DNA of 10,974 bases. Origin: Chitinophagaceae bacterium (lineage in GTDB: Bacteria > Bacteroidota > Bacteroidia > Chitinophagales > Chitinophagaceae). The position numbers were made by a program, and so were the translations under genes. Positions 1 to 8,398 of this stretch are shown piece after piece. Positions within the stretch are counted from its first letter, which is position 1. Each line of letters starts with the position of its first letter. The notes under the pieces are model-generated. The model was not told the origin of the DNA. It made no database searches and saw only the letters and a list, made by a program, of their open reading frames with translations. The stretch spans positions 1 to 10,974 of the forward strand of contig JADKJI010000052.1 in NCBI GenBank assembly GCA_016721085.1, given 5' to 3'.

Positions 1-333
1 TATCATTCTAATACTAATTGCCCACGATTAAATTCGATCTATGAAAATTTTGAAATTCCGTCTGAAATAAAAAAGAAAGGCCCAGAAATGGTAAAACAAT
101 TCAGGGCCTGGTTTGAAACTGTCAAGCATTTATTAGAGAAACCAGATGTATTTGTAGCCAGACTTCAAGCCAGATGGGGAATTGTTACCAATCCTAATGC
201 TATTAGAATAGAAAACTCAGGCGCTTTAGATTTTGGATCCTTTACATTGGCAGAAATTGAAGCTAAAATTGATGCCTTGCTAAAAGAATCTTCAAGTTTT
301 ACTAATTCATCAGAAAAAACAGAACAATTCTAA
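1..333 (+). CDS. C-terminal part of an unrecognised protein (5' end outside the window)
   Basis: The reading frame is open from the first base of the window to a TAA at 331-333, giving at least 110 residues, so an ATG at 88 is probably an internal methionine and not the start. No Shine-Dalgarno sequence precedes it. The protein is mixed charged and helical, with a stretch around MVKQFRAWFETVKHLLEKP followed by a short segment rich in Asn, Ile and Glu and a Ser/Thr-rich tail. There is no signal peptide, membrane segment or catalytic motif in the visible part. I do not recognise the family. It lies on the same strand as the two broken small genes and the ATPase pair downstream, so it may be part of the same accessory cluster. 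Gene reality is fairly sure; function is unknown. Confidence 0.6.
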   Translation, partial: YHSNTNCPRLNSIYENFEIPSEIKKKGPEMVKQFRAWFETVKHLLEKPDVFVARLQARWGIVTNPNAIRIENSGALDFGSFTLAEIEAKIDALLKESSSFTNSSEKTEQF

Positions 334-643
334 GCCAATTCTCAAAAAACACCTATCTGGGAAGAAGCAATTTGCGCATTAACAATAATTCAACCAGTTA
401 TTCTGATGAGGAAGTCAAAGCCCTTCTAAGAAATTATGATAATAATTATAAGAAACCAACTAAAGATTATTAGTTGAATATTACAGATTGAAATACAATC
501 CCGATGTAAAGCTGGAGGAAACACTTTTAAGTCATATCGGATTTAGAATGTGCAGTCATTGTTATGGGCAAGAAATTATTGAACTAATACAAAACCCAAT
601 ACCCAAAAATGATCACGGCCCTTCTTATGATTTACCCTTTTAA
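306..643 (+). pseudogene. Small unrecognised gene broken by one frameshift
   Basis: Two frames join into one plausible protein. The first (306 to the TAG at 471-473) reads ...SYSDEEVKALLRNYDNNYKK...; the second (464 to the TAA at 641-643) continues LVEYYRLKYNPDVKLEETLL and ends in a tail with a CSHC pair and DLPF. A single missing base near 464-473 would join them. No ATG is visible in the first frame; a TTG at 372 is the only obvious candidate start, so the true start may also be lost or fused to the preceding gene. The single CxxC could be half of a zinc site, but no second pair is seen. I do not recognise the family. It may be a real gene with a sequencing indel, or a decayed mobile-element gene. 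Confidence 0.4.
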
Positions 644-650
644 ACATACT

Positions 651-840
651 ATGGCTGTAATCAAAAAGTCGCATTGGGCCCCCTATATTCTGCTCGATAA
701 GACCAGTGAACAATTCTGACCCAAAGGCTTTCAAAACATAATTCCCTGTTAGAATAAATGAATGCAAGCATTTTTTTTGTAGATTGGATAATTGTCTTGT
801 TGAAAGAAGACAAGCGTGTAAAGACTACGGAATTTTATAA
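651..840 (+). pseudogene. Very small broken gene upstream of the ATPase
   Basis: An ATG at 651, seven bases after the preceding stop, opens MAVIKKSHWAPYILLDKTS, which stops at 717-719. In the next frame the text resumes as NSDPKAFKT, meets a TAA at 739-741, and then continues in the same frame as FPVRINECKHFFCRLDNC... to a TAA at 838-840. Together this would be a protein of about 60 residues with three or four cysteines in its second half, interrupted by one frame change and one nonsense codon. A different frame holds an uninterrupted 31-codon ATG frame (758-853), which is an alternative reading. The arrangement (small ORF, 29 bp before the ATPase) would allow co-transcription with it. No function can be assigned. 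Confidence 0.25.
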
Positions 841-869
841 GTACGATAATTAATTTTTAATAACAAAGA

Positions 870-2494
870 ATGCACTACAACCTCAAAAAATTAACAATTG
901 ACAATTTCAGGGTGTTTAATAAACCAACAACTATCGAATTTAGTCCGCTTACCATATTTACCGGGGCAAACAATGGGGGGAAAAGTTCAGTTAACAAGGC
1001 ACTTAATCTGTTAGCCAAATCCCATGAAGACAACGGACTATCGAGCCTCTCTTTAATTGGGAATCAATTAAACCTCGGTAGTTTTAAATCATTAACCAAT
1101 AACAAAGGGAAACGCGATACAATAAGCTTTTGTCTAGAAATTCAAACCGCCTTCGTTGAAAATGCAGATTTTAAAATTGAAATGTCTTTTAAGGAATGGG
1201 TCTATTCAAATTAAAAATATATAAAAACGAAATTCTTATTACTTCACTTACAAAAGAATCCACTAACAGAAACAATTCCTGGTTCCATACAAAAAATAAG
1301 GATTCTTATATTAAATTACCATACACTCTAATAAAAGAAAATGCCCTTTTAAATTTATTTAAAGGGCTGCCTCCAGATATGATGGAATTGATGAAGAAGT
1401 CCATTCTAACCCATCTTGAAAACAATTCTAGTTGTCATGAAAATCAGGAAATGATTCATTCTGAAGATCTATTGCCCAAATCAAACATAATAAGTTATTG
1501 CTTTGATGTTTTCCTGAGCGGCATAAACAACTTAGGTAAGTATTCAAAAAAGTCGGCAAATATTGTAAATGAAGAAACAGGCTATGTAGAAGAAGTACTT
1601 TATAATTTTGCAATTTCATCTGATCCCAAATTCAAGGAAGTACTGCCAGGAAACATTCTGGAAATTATTCCAAATGAGTTACAAGAGATGTCAATATCAA
1701 CAATTCTTGACCTGGATGCAGTTAAAAACTATAGACCCATTCCCGACGAACTTCTTTATACAACATTTTCTCGTTTAAATTTCACTTCTGGAAACAGGGG
1801 TTTTCAACAGATAATTTATACTAAAGAAAACAATCCTTATATCTTTAATCTGCTAAGAGAATTCGACCAAAATGGTGATGACGGCCAATTCAGATTTTCT
1901 CGATCCTTAGTCAACATCTTTGGAATTGCAGATAGCGGTGCTGATGCATGGGATTCACAAATTTCAGTTAGCCCTTTAGAAGACTATGGCTACGTTTTTA
2001 AAATAGGTAATAAGGATTCAAATCATCTTAGTAGCTTAGGATATGGCATGACGCAGCTAATACCGCTTATACTAAATGTATCAATTCACCCCGAAAAGAC
2101 TCTCATTATAGAAGAACCAGAAGCCAACCTGCACCCATCCCTCCAATCGAAACTCGCAGATTTTTTTATAGATTCTTTGGGCAGACGGGACGGGTTTACC
2201 CTTCTTGAAAAAGATCAGACCGATACTACTATCTATACAAATACATTTATTATAGAAACCCATAGCGAGTATTTAATAAGAAAATTGCAATACCTGGTTG
2301 CAAAAGGAGCAGCCAAAACAGAGGATATTTCCATTTACTATTTCCAAAACAATGAGATAAAAAGTGAAAAAGTGAAAAAAATAAATATAAATGTTGATGG
2401 ATCCCTTTCTGACGATTTTGGTCCGGGTTTTATAGATGAGGCAGACAAAATCGCCCTGGACCTATTAATTCTAAGAAATTCTCAAACTAATTAA
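870..2494 (+). CDS. SMC/RecF-like AAA ATPase, DUF3696 (COG4938) type; one frameshift
   Basis: Reading across one frame change gives about 541 residues. The N-terminus has the typical beta-strand opening (LTIDNFRVF, IEFSPLTIFTG) and a Walker A loop GANNGGKSS at residues 32-40. The C-terminal half has an ABC-type signature region (SLGYGMTQLIPLIL), Walker B with catalytic acidic pair (TLIIEEPEANLHP), a histidine switch (FIIETHSEYL) and the DUF3696-like ending with DFGPGFIDEA. No TOPRIM nuclease domain is present, unlike OLD or GajA. The first frame stops at 1212-1214; the second opens at 1193. Adding one G to the GGG at 1198-1200 joins them as ...KEWGLFKLKI, so this is probably a sequencing indel. 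ATPases of this class are DNA-bound or sensor ATPases in several defence systems; that role is inferred here from the partner gene and the neighbouring restriction operon. Confidence 0.8.
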
Positions 2495-2495
2495 T

Positions 2496-3455
2496 GTGAA
2501 AGTACACTTAACAAGAGAAATCCTCCAAACCCTTGAGCCACTATTCAAAGTTGATAGTTTTAATTTTTTGAACGGCAATAGTACTGGCACACTAAGGCTT
2601 TTCAAGTTGTTGAATTCACTACCCATTAGGATAGAGCAGGATGATGATCTCATTAACCTGCTTAGAGAAACTGCAGGTAATGCTAATCCTGTCAGTTATG
2701 AATTACAAATTCTTAGAACTGCTCTTAAGGGCACCAGGTTACTAAAGCCAAACCAAGATCTTGAAAGCACATATGTTTTAGCTATAAAAGATAATACTGC
2801 AGCCCAGTTACTAAAAAAAGGAATAATATCGCTGGGTCCATCTTTTTCTGGAAAAGACTTTTACAACAATAGCACCTACACTGATATACAAATTGACACT
2901 GATTGGATCAAAACGAATAGTTTCCCACCAGCCAACTCTCTGCTTCTTTTGGACCATTATTGTTTTGGAAACCCTTTTTCAAAAAAAATAGAGGCTTTAA
3001 CCTGCTTTATTACAAATCTAACACAGTCCATTACAGTCGATTTTCATTTAACAATAATATTCAGCTCAGAGAAAAACAGTAAACCAACCTGTACACCCCA
3101 AAGGATGGATGAGGCCTTTGAATTATTAAGCCATATAAAAAATTGCAAAGTGCAATTAATCTGTAATAATAGCCTTGACCATCATGATCGAATCTTCTAT
3201 ACCAATTATACAAAAGGAAGTTTTGGAAGAGGGGTGCCATGGAAAAATGTTAGTACAAGATTTAATCAACAGTTCCTGGGTAGTGGAGAGGATGAAATTC
3301 AAATAAGAAACAACTACTTTGCATATAAGCAGGAGTTAGGGCGCTGGAATAATTATATAGAATCAATACCAGAAGAAATCGGTCTGGTGAAAATGCGATG
3401 GGAAGAGCCTGGTTTCAGGAACAGAATATTCACCCCGGTGATAGATGTTACCTGA
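2496..3455 (+). CDS. Partner protein of the ATPase, possible phospholipase-D-like fold (HDR...GRG)
   Basis: This 319-residue protein is uninterrupted. The start is GTG at 2496, one base after the ATPase TAA; the frame is closed by a TAA at 2472-2474 and the ATG at 2494 runs straight into TGA, so GTG is the best choice and coupling to the ATPase is likely. There is no signal peptide or membrane segment. A central alternating hydrophobic core (LLLLDHYCF near residues 149-157, LTIIFSS near 185-191, VQLICNN near 219-225) is followed by H230-D231-R232 and G244-R245-G246. An HDR followed about a dozen residues later by GRG resembles the PLD-like C-terminal domain of MITD1, where the usual HKD catalytic motif is altered. 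That link is inference from the motif alone. It is likely the effector or sensor of a two-gene module; the family is not otherwise recognised. Confidence 0.65.
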   Translation: MKVHLTREILQTLEPLFKVDSFNFLNGNSTGTLRLFKLLNSLPIRIEQDDDLINLLRETAGNANPVSYELQILRTALKGTRLLKPNQDLESTYVLAIKDNTAAQLLKKGIISLGPSFSGKDFYNNSTYTDIQIDTDWIKTNSFPPANSLLLLDHYCFGNPFSKKIEALTCFITNLTQSITVDFHLTIIFSSEKNSKPTCTPQRMDEAFELLSHIKNCKVQLICNNSLDHHDRIFYTNYTKGSFGRGVPWKNVSTRFNQQFLGSGEDEIQIRNNYFAYKQELGRWNNYIESIPEEIGLVKMRWEEPGFRNRIFTPVIDVT

Positions 3456-3514
3456 ATATTCTAGGTGCAAATAGGCTGCATCTATATAAAACAACTTTGC
3501 TCTAAACAGCAAAC

Positions 3515-3837
3515 ATGAGAAAAGGATCAATAGTAGAATGCGTAAATGACCAGTTCACAGAAAGAGACATGAACTATGTTAAGTCAGTACCCGTTAAAGG
3601 TGTTTTGTATATGGTCAGAGCAAGGCCGATAGATTATGCAGCTGTGGGTTCGGAACCCGGGTTATTATTGGAGAGATCGTGAATCCTCACAAATGGTTTA
3701 AAATTGGTGATCACAAATATCTATTAGAGCCTCGCTTCAAGCCTTCCAGGTTTCGTGAGGTATTGCCGCCTTTAGAAATCACAGAGCAATTTGTAGATGC
3801 GGAAAATGGGAAACATACAAGTGCAAATGATCTCTAA
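3515..3837 (+). pseudogene. Small accessory protein of about 107 residues, one frameshift
   Basis: An ATG at 3515 opens a frame reading MRKGSIVECVNDQF ... PVKGVLYMVRARP ... GSEPGLLLE and stopping at 3680-3682. The next frame continues EIVNPHKWFKIGDHKY, then a stretch containing EPRFKPSRFREV, to a TAA at 3835-3837. One missing G at about 3670-3673 restores LLLEEIVNP. The pattern (short basic N-terminus with a GxxVxCV strand, a KGxLYxVR strand, a GLLLEEI strand, and an RFKPSRFR ending) resembles small beta-rich proteins seen on phages and mobile elements; I recall no named family. It is 59 bp downstream of the ATPase partner on the same strand and could be read through from it. Confidence 0.5.
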
Positions 3838-4034
3838 ATATTCTTGAATTGCTTTTATGGCTTCATTCAATTTATACCAACAGGGCATTTACAATTCTTA
3901 GCCGCTCACAATCTTCAAGTTTAAAATTGCAATGTAAGGCCTGTAGCCAATGCATCTGGAATATTTTGATTCGCTTGCAAAGGTTCTGCCTAGTTATTAA
4001 TGGTATGCATGGCTGAATAGCCTAATTTTTCTTA
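3838..4034. other. Convergent intergenic gap, no gene seen
   Basis: About 200 bases lie between the last plus-strand gene and the last gene of the minus-strand operon. No frame in either direction gives a convincing protein. The only structure noted is a small inverted repeat followed by T residues at its right end (see the terminator entry). Confidence 0.5.
4011..4031 (+). terminator. Possible weak terminator for the plus-strand genes
   Basis: GGCT-GAAT-AGCC (4011-4022) is a 4-bp stem with a 4-base loop, followed by TAATTTTTC. It is in the right place to stop plus-strand transcription in the convergent gap, but the stem is short and the call is tentative. Confidence 0.2.
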
Positions 4035-4594
4035 TTATTTGCGGATCAATTTGTAATAGTGATTTACAAGGCCTAATGCATTGAGGTAATTCGGAGGCGT
4101 AATTTTATAATGGGTATACCCGCAGGCAGCATAATATTCCATACCGAAATGGGTTGCTAATCCTTCATCGAGTACAATGGTTTGGGTATTACCCGAGGGG
4201 CTTAGGCAATGGATAATTTCCTGACTAAGTTGAAAAACAGCCAGCTCCATATCATTTAAACAGTTTTCAGTGAGCCTGATAATGACTTTTTCTGGATTAC
4301 CGCCAAAATAAAAAGATGGGGTGTAACAACTGGAGCGCATTCAATTCCAACAAAAGTATGCGTTTGAATTCTTTGACCATATTTTGTTTCAGCCTTATGG
4401 AGCATATTGGCGAATCGGGAAGTAATCGTCCATGACCAGTTAGTACTAGCAGGCATAGGGGTAGAGTGAAAAATTGATGGCATTTTAGTGGTTTGTGGGT
4501 TAGGAATACATCTAATTGGAAAAGATTTTCTTGAAGTCGGTTGCAACCTGTTTATTTTCTTACCATTCTTTTTTCTTTGTCTTGACCGTGGCAT
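4035..4594 (-). CDS. Small protein with degenerate zincin-like motif (QEIIH...DEGLATHFG); one frameshift
   Basis: The ATG at 4594 lies 34 bp after the metallopeptidase stop. The first frame is a very basic N-terminus (MPRSRQRKKNGKK) running to about THTFVGIE; the second, open from about 4340, continues SSCYTPSFYFGG and ends with YKLIRK at 4035. One missing base between roughly 4256 and 4340 joins them, giving about 186 residues. The second half holds FQLSQEIIHCLSP, then about 13 residues on, LDEGLATHFG. That spacing recalls gluzincin-like peptidases (HExxH followed by a Glu-containing EGLA segment), but the first His is a Gln here, so zinc binding may be lost or never existed. The family is not recognised by name. 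It is probably the last gene of the restriction operon. Confidence 0.5.
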
Positions 4595-4628
4595 GAGCTT
4601 AATTATGTTTTCTTACCTTTCCTTTTTT

Positions 4629-5344
4629 TCAATAATCCCACTCCCTGTGACTTACCGGTAACCTATTCAATTCCTGCTTCAATTGTTTCCACTCCCGTAA
4701 AAAATGGTCCATTAAGGCCACAAACCGATCGTTATGATTTCTTTCCAGGAGGTGAACCATTTCATGCACTACAATATATTCGATACAATGAAATGGCTTC
4801 TTAGCCAGTTCCAGGTTTAGCCAGATCCGTTTTTGTTCTTCCCGTTGCAAGTGCCCCATTTGGTTTTCATTCTTTTAACTCCAATTTCATTCACCCTGAC
4901 ACCCATTTTTTTCTCCCATTTCCTGACAATCGCCGGAAGCAAGGCTTTTAGTTGACCTCTATACCATTCATCAATGAGAATTTGTCGCTTCTTCCTGTCT
5001 GTTCCAGGCCTGACTTCTAGTTCAAGTGTCTTATGCTTAATGGTAATTACCGGAGGCATATCCAACTCAACCACTTTCAGCAGATACCGGTTGCCCAAAT
5101 AATAATGACTCTCTTTTGTTAGAAACTCTCTGGGCACCTCTCTTACCTGTTGCTGAAATTTCTGTTGTTGTTTTTTTATCCAAACCAGTTTTGAAATGGC
5201 ATATAGCCGAATAGTATCAAGTGACATGCGGGATGGAGCGGCAATGCGTACTCTCCCTTTTGGCGGGTACACACTAAGGTGCACATTCTTAATGTCTTTC
5301 AGTTCAACATCCACTACTAATTCTCCTAGTTTTATCTGCTTCAT
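4629..5344 (-). CDS. YgjP-like (DUF45, M48-related) zinc metallopeptidase; one frameshift
   Basis: The reconstructed protein has about 238 residues. The N-terminal beta-rich half includes VHLSVYPPKGRVRIAAP; the C-terminal half has the family landmarks RMKTKWGTCN, IWLNLELAKKP, the zinc-binding helix VVHEMVHLLERNH (HEMVH at about residues 194-198) and a C-terminal LREWKQLKQELNRLP segment. This matches PF01863/COG1451 over its full length. The frame breaks at about 4838-4850 (TGCAACGGGAAG on the coding strand); one extra base gives TCN-R-EEQKRIW. The ATG (5344-5342) overlaps the hsdR stop by one base in TGATG, so it is translationally coupled to hsdR. This family often sits next to type I hsdR genes in bacteria; its role there is not established. 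Presumably cytoplasmic: no signal peptide. Confidence 0.88.
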
Positions 5345-5346
5345 CA
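5342..5346 (-). other. TGATG overlap, hsdR stop and YgjP-like start
   Basis: The reconstructed hsdR stop TGA (5346-5344) shares one base with the metallopeptidase ATG (5344-5342), as expected of termination-reinitiation. Confidence 0.75.
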
Positions 5347-8300
5347 GTATTCAGCCTGCTGCCTTATGATAGTGAAGATTCTTTCTACTTCGTCAAAGTC
5401 TTTAATATGTCATAAATTCCAGCCTTGATCATATTTTCCCTGGGTTCATTCCCCCGCCATCCATCGGGCATGACTTCTAAAATCTTTCTGTGAATGTCCA
5501 ATGCCAATTCTTCGTTCTTATTCAAGTTATTGTACAAAGCTCGTTGGGCCGGAGTTTTAAGCGAATCAGGTGTGGCACTGGTTTTACCTGCCTGTACCTT
5601 GGATGCCAGGTCGGCAATTTTCTTCAAGTATTCTTCATAGCTGATCGCATTATCTTTTCGCTCCTTTATGACCGCAGAAAGAAGCGTACTCATTTCTTCA
5701 AAAAATGCCGGATCAGTTAGATGATCTTTTATGATTTTCTGACGCACATTGTTCTCAATGGTCTCAGCAACCGCCTGCTTACTTCCTTTAATTCCTCCAG
5801 GCATGGCATTTATTGCATCTGCAATTCCACTCTTGACGATCAACTCTATTAATGAAAGATCCCCGAATGGTGATATCTGCCTGGGATCTTCAGCCTGTAT
5901 GTAATTATCAATTAAGTGTCGCATATCGGCTTCATAGGCTTTCATATCCAGCACCTCACCGCTGGCTAACCGGATCTCCTCGCGGAGCTTGAGGTAAAAT
6001 TCAACCTGTTTTTTATTTCAGCCTGGTCTTGTGATGAATAACCAGCCTCTTCCATTTCCGCCACAATATTGGCATAGGCCCTGATTAGTGCCACTACTGC
6101 TTTATACAGGGAGGTACGCCTGAGTTCCGTATTCTTTAGTTCATCCTCGATCTCGGTATTTCCGCAGAAATAATGTTGGTAATCCAGTTTGCTTTTGGGG
6201 GGTGGCACGGGTTCACATAAAAGCACAACGGCCTCAATGGCATTGTCCAATCTTTCCCTTCCCTGTTTGAGTCGGTCCTTTAATAGAATATCACAGTCTT
6301 CTTTTTTAAACTCATCATAATCCAGTTCAGAGGTATAAACCGCCACAGCATTTTCAACTTTTTTAAACAGGTCTTTTGTAATCAACAATATAACCAAATT
6401 GCTTATCCTCCGAATCCAACCTGTTAACCCGACAGATAGCCTGAAATAACCCATGGTCCTGCATGCTTTTATCAATATACAGGTAGGAACAAGCGGGTGC
6501 ATCAAACCCTGTTAGAAGCTTATCTACCACGATCAGCAAACGCATACTAGCGGGCTCCTTTAAGAAATTTTTCTTTGCAAGATCCTCATAGGTTTCTGTT
6601 TTTGTTTTGTTCGGTGCGGCAATAACATCCTTTAAAAGATCTGTATAGGTTTTGAAAATAAATTCTTTCTCCGTTTCCGTATTGGCTCCTGTATCCTCGG
6701 TAGTAATATCCTGGGTGGAAGGGTTATAGGAGGTGATAATGGCACACCGGTTCTTAAATTCAGTTTGCTGGAAGAGTTCGTAATATTTGCTGGCTTCGTA
6801 AATACTACCCGCCACCAGCATCGCATTACCGGTATGAGAACTAAGCCGTGGCTTAACGCTGAAATCAAAAACAATATCGCTGACTACTTTATCCATCCTG
6901 GAACGGGAACTCAGAACCTTTTGCAAAGTCCCCCATTTTTCTTCAGTTCTGATTTCTGAAAATCATTCAAGCCCCTCGTTTTAGCTTCCAAACCAGGCGT
7001 CAACTTTATCCGGAGATGATAATTTCTGATCAATATCCTGGCCTCATAGATAAGATCCAAAACCACCTCATCCTCAACCGCTTCATTGAATTTATAGGTA
7101 TGGATATACTTACCAAAAACCTCCAGGCTGGTTTGCTTATCTGATTTCAACAAAGGTGTACCAGTAAAACCAAAAAACACTGCATTCTGCAGCATCGCTT
7201 TCATTACTTTATGAAGCTTGCCGCTTTGGGTACGGTGACATTCATCTACAAATACAAAAAGTTCTCCGATCGTTTGCGATGGTGCATTTTTTAATTCTTC
7301 AATATACTGATCAAAATCTTCCACATCTTTTTTGCCGAATTTGTGTATGAGTGAGCAAATTAGCCTTGGCATTGGCTGGTTTAACTGCTCCATCAATTCC
7401 TTCCCACTACTGGTTCTTTTTATATCTTCTCCTGTATCATTAAATATCCCTACTATTTGTTTATCAAGTTCGGTACGATCGGTTAGTACTACAACACGGG
7501 CATTCGGATAGTTCTTTAAAATCCATTGCGCCAACATCACCATTACAATACTCTTGCCACTGCCCTGGGTATGCCAGATGATGCCGCCTTCTCTCCTTCT
7601 TACATGTTCCTGTGCGGCCTTAATGCCGAAATACTGATGATATCGAGGCAGTTTTTTTACGCCGGCATCAAAAACTACAAAATCCCGGATAATTTCCAGT
7701 AACCTAACCTTATTGCAGATTTTGGTCAGATACTTATCCAATTGCAGCATACTGTTATCCTGCTCATCTTCTTTCCAGCGAAGAAAGAATTTTTCCGGGG
7801 TACCGATTGTACCGTAACGGAGGCCCTCTGTATCATTTCCAGCCATTATCAATTGAATGGTCGGGAAAAACTCCTCTATAAATTCCTTCTGCTGATTGGT
7901 GATACTCTGGCGTATCCCTTCGGAAATGGAAACAGTACTTCGTTTCAGCTCCAGTACAACCATGGCGATCCCATTTACATAAAGAACTATATCGGGCCTT
8001 TTTTCCCGGCTTCCATGAAATGTAACTTCCTCTGCAATGCCAAAATGATTTTCTTCTGGGTTATCCCAATTGATGAAATGTATCCGCTGATACCTTTCCC
8101 CTGGTCCTTCCGAAACTTCCACTCCATACCTGAGTAACTTATATACTTCCTTATTATTGTTATATAAATTGCGGTCTGCCCTATTTGCTTCGGATTTCAA
8201 CAAATAAATTGCCCGATTGGCCAGGGTTTGATGATAACCCATCTTATTGGTAAGGTACTCAAGGAGATAAGTTTCCTCAATATTGCTATTGGTCGGATCA

Positions 8301-8398
8301 TCTTCCCAGTTACCCAGGTAATTGTATTGCAGCTTCTCCTGGAATAGTTTGACAATTCGGTTTTGGGTGAACCGTTCGATTTGACCTACATCATCCAT
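5344..8398 (-). CDS. hsdR: Type I restriction enzyme R subunit (HsdR); four frameshifts
   Basis: This is the ATP-dependent translocase and endonuclease subunit, about 1018 residues when four frame changes are bridged, a normal length. Counting from the ATG at 8398, the PD-(D/E)xK nuclease has RPDIVLYV (D near 136) and VLELKRS (E-L-K near 150-152). The SF2 motor has Walker A HTQGSGKS (276-283), DECH (385-388), TGTPL (412-416) and motif VI LLTGFDAPACSYLYID with QAICRVNR. The C-terminus ends in EVERIFTIIRQQAEY. Frame changes lie near 6936-6940 (A run one short), 6380 (A run one long), 6008-6013 (A run one short) and 5398-5402 (A run one short). I prefer the ATG at 8398 over the upstream in-frame ATG at 8425 because it gives an 8-bp ATGGATGA overlap with the preceding gene. 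Confidence 0.95.
8391..8398 (-). other. ATGGATGA overlap, glycosylase-like stop and hsdR start
   Basis: The hsdR ATG lies 8 bp inside the end of the reconstructed glycosylase-like gene. This supports both the frame correction in that gene and the shorter hsdR start. Confidence 0.65.

Noticed and set aside
576..767. A 63-codon minus-strand frame in the gap before the ATPase
   Set aside because: It has no recognisable features and overlaps plus-strand text that looks more protein-like and is correctly spaced.
846..860. Possible Bacteroidota -7 promoter element (TAATTTTT) before the ATPase
   Set aside because: It lacks the G of TAnnTTTG, has no matching -33 element, and is only 12 bp from the start codon; in AT-rich DNA such a match is expected by chance.
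1196..1214. Programmed frameshift in the ATPase gene
   Set aside because: There is no slippery heptamer or obvious downstream structure, and many other genes in the window show similar single-base breaks in homopolymers.
870..2494. OLD/GajA-type nuclease for the ATPase
   Set aside because: No TOPRIM domain follows the His switch; the protein ends within about 80 residues in a DUF3696-like tail.
3491..3500. CAACTTTG as a promoter for the small gene at 3515
   Set aside because: One mismatch to TAnnTTTG and no upstream TTG element at the right spacing; too weak to list.
4035..5344. Toxin-antitoxin pair made by the two peptidase-like genes
   Set aside because: The YgjP-like protein matches a conserved metallopeptidase family and the small neighbour has no DNA-binding domain; nothing supports a toxin-antitoxin role.
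5490..5720. A 76-codon plus-strand frame
   Set aside because: Antisense to the HsdR C-terminal domain; the composition is Phe/Cys-rich noise typical of shadow frames.
6632..6874. An 80-codon minus-strand frame inside hsdR
   Set aside because: It is in an alternative frame of the helicase C-terminal domain, which reads as conserved HsdR in the neighbouring frame.
7742..8137. A 131-codon open frame on the plus strand
   Set aside because: It lies wholly antisense to a well-conserved part of hsdR, with no recognisable protein features; it is a shadow of the real gene.
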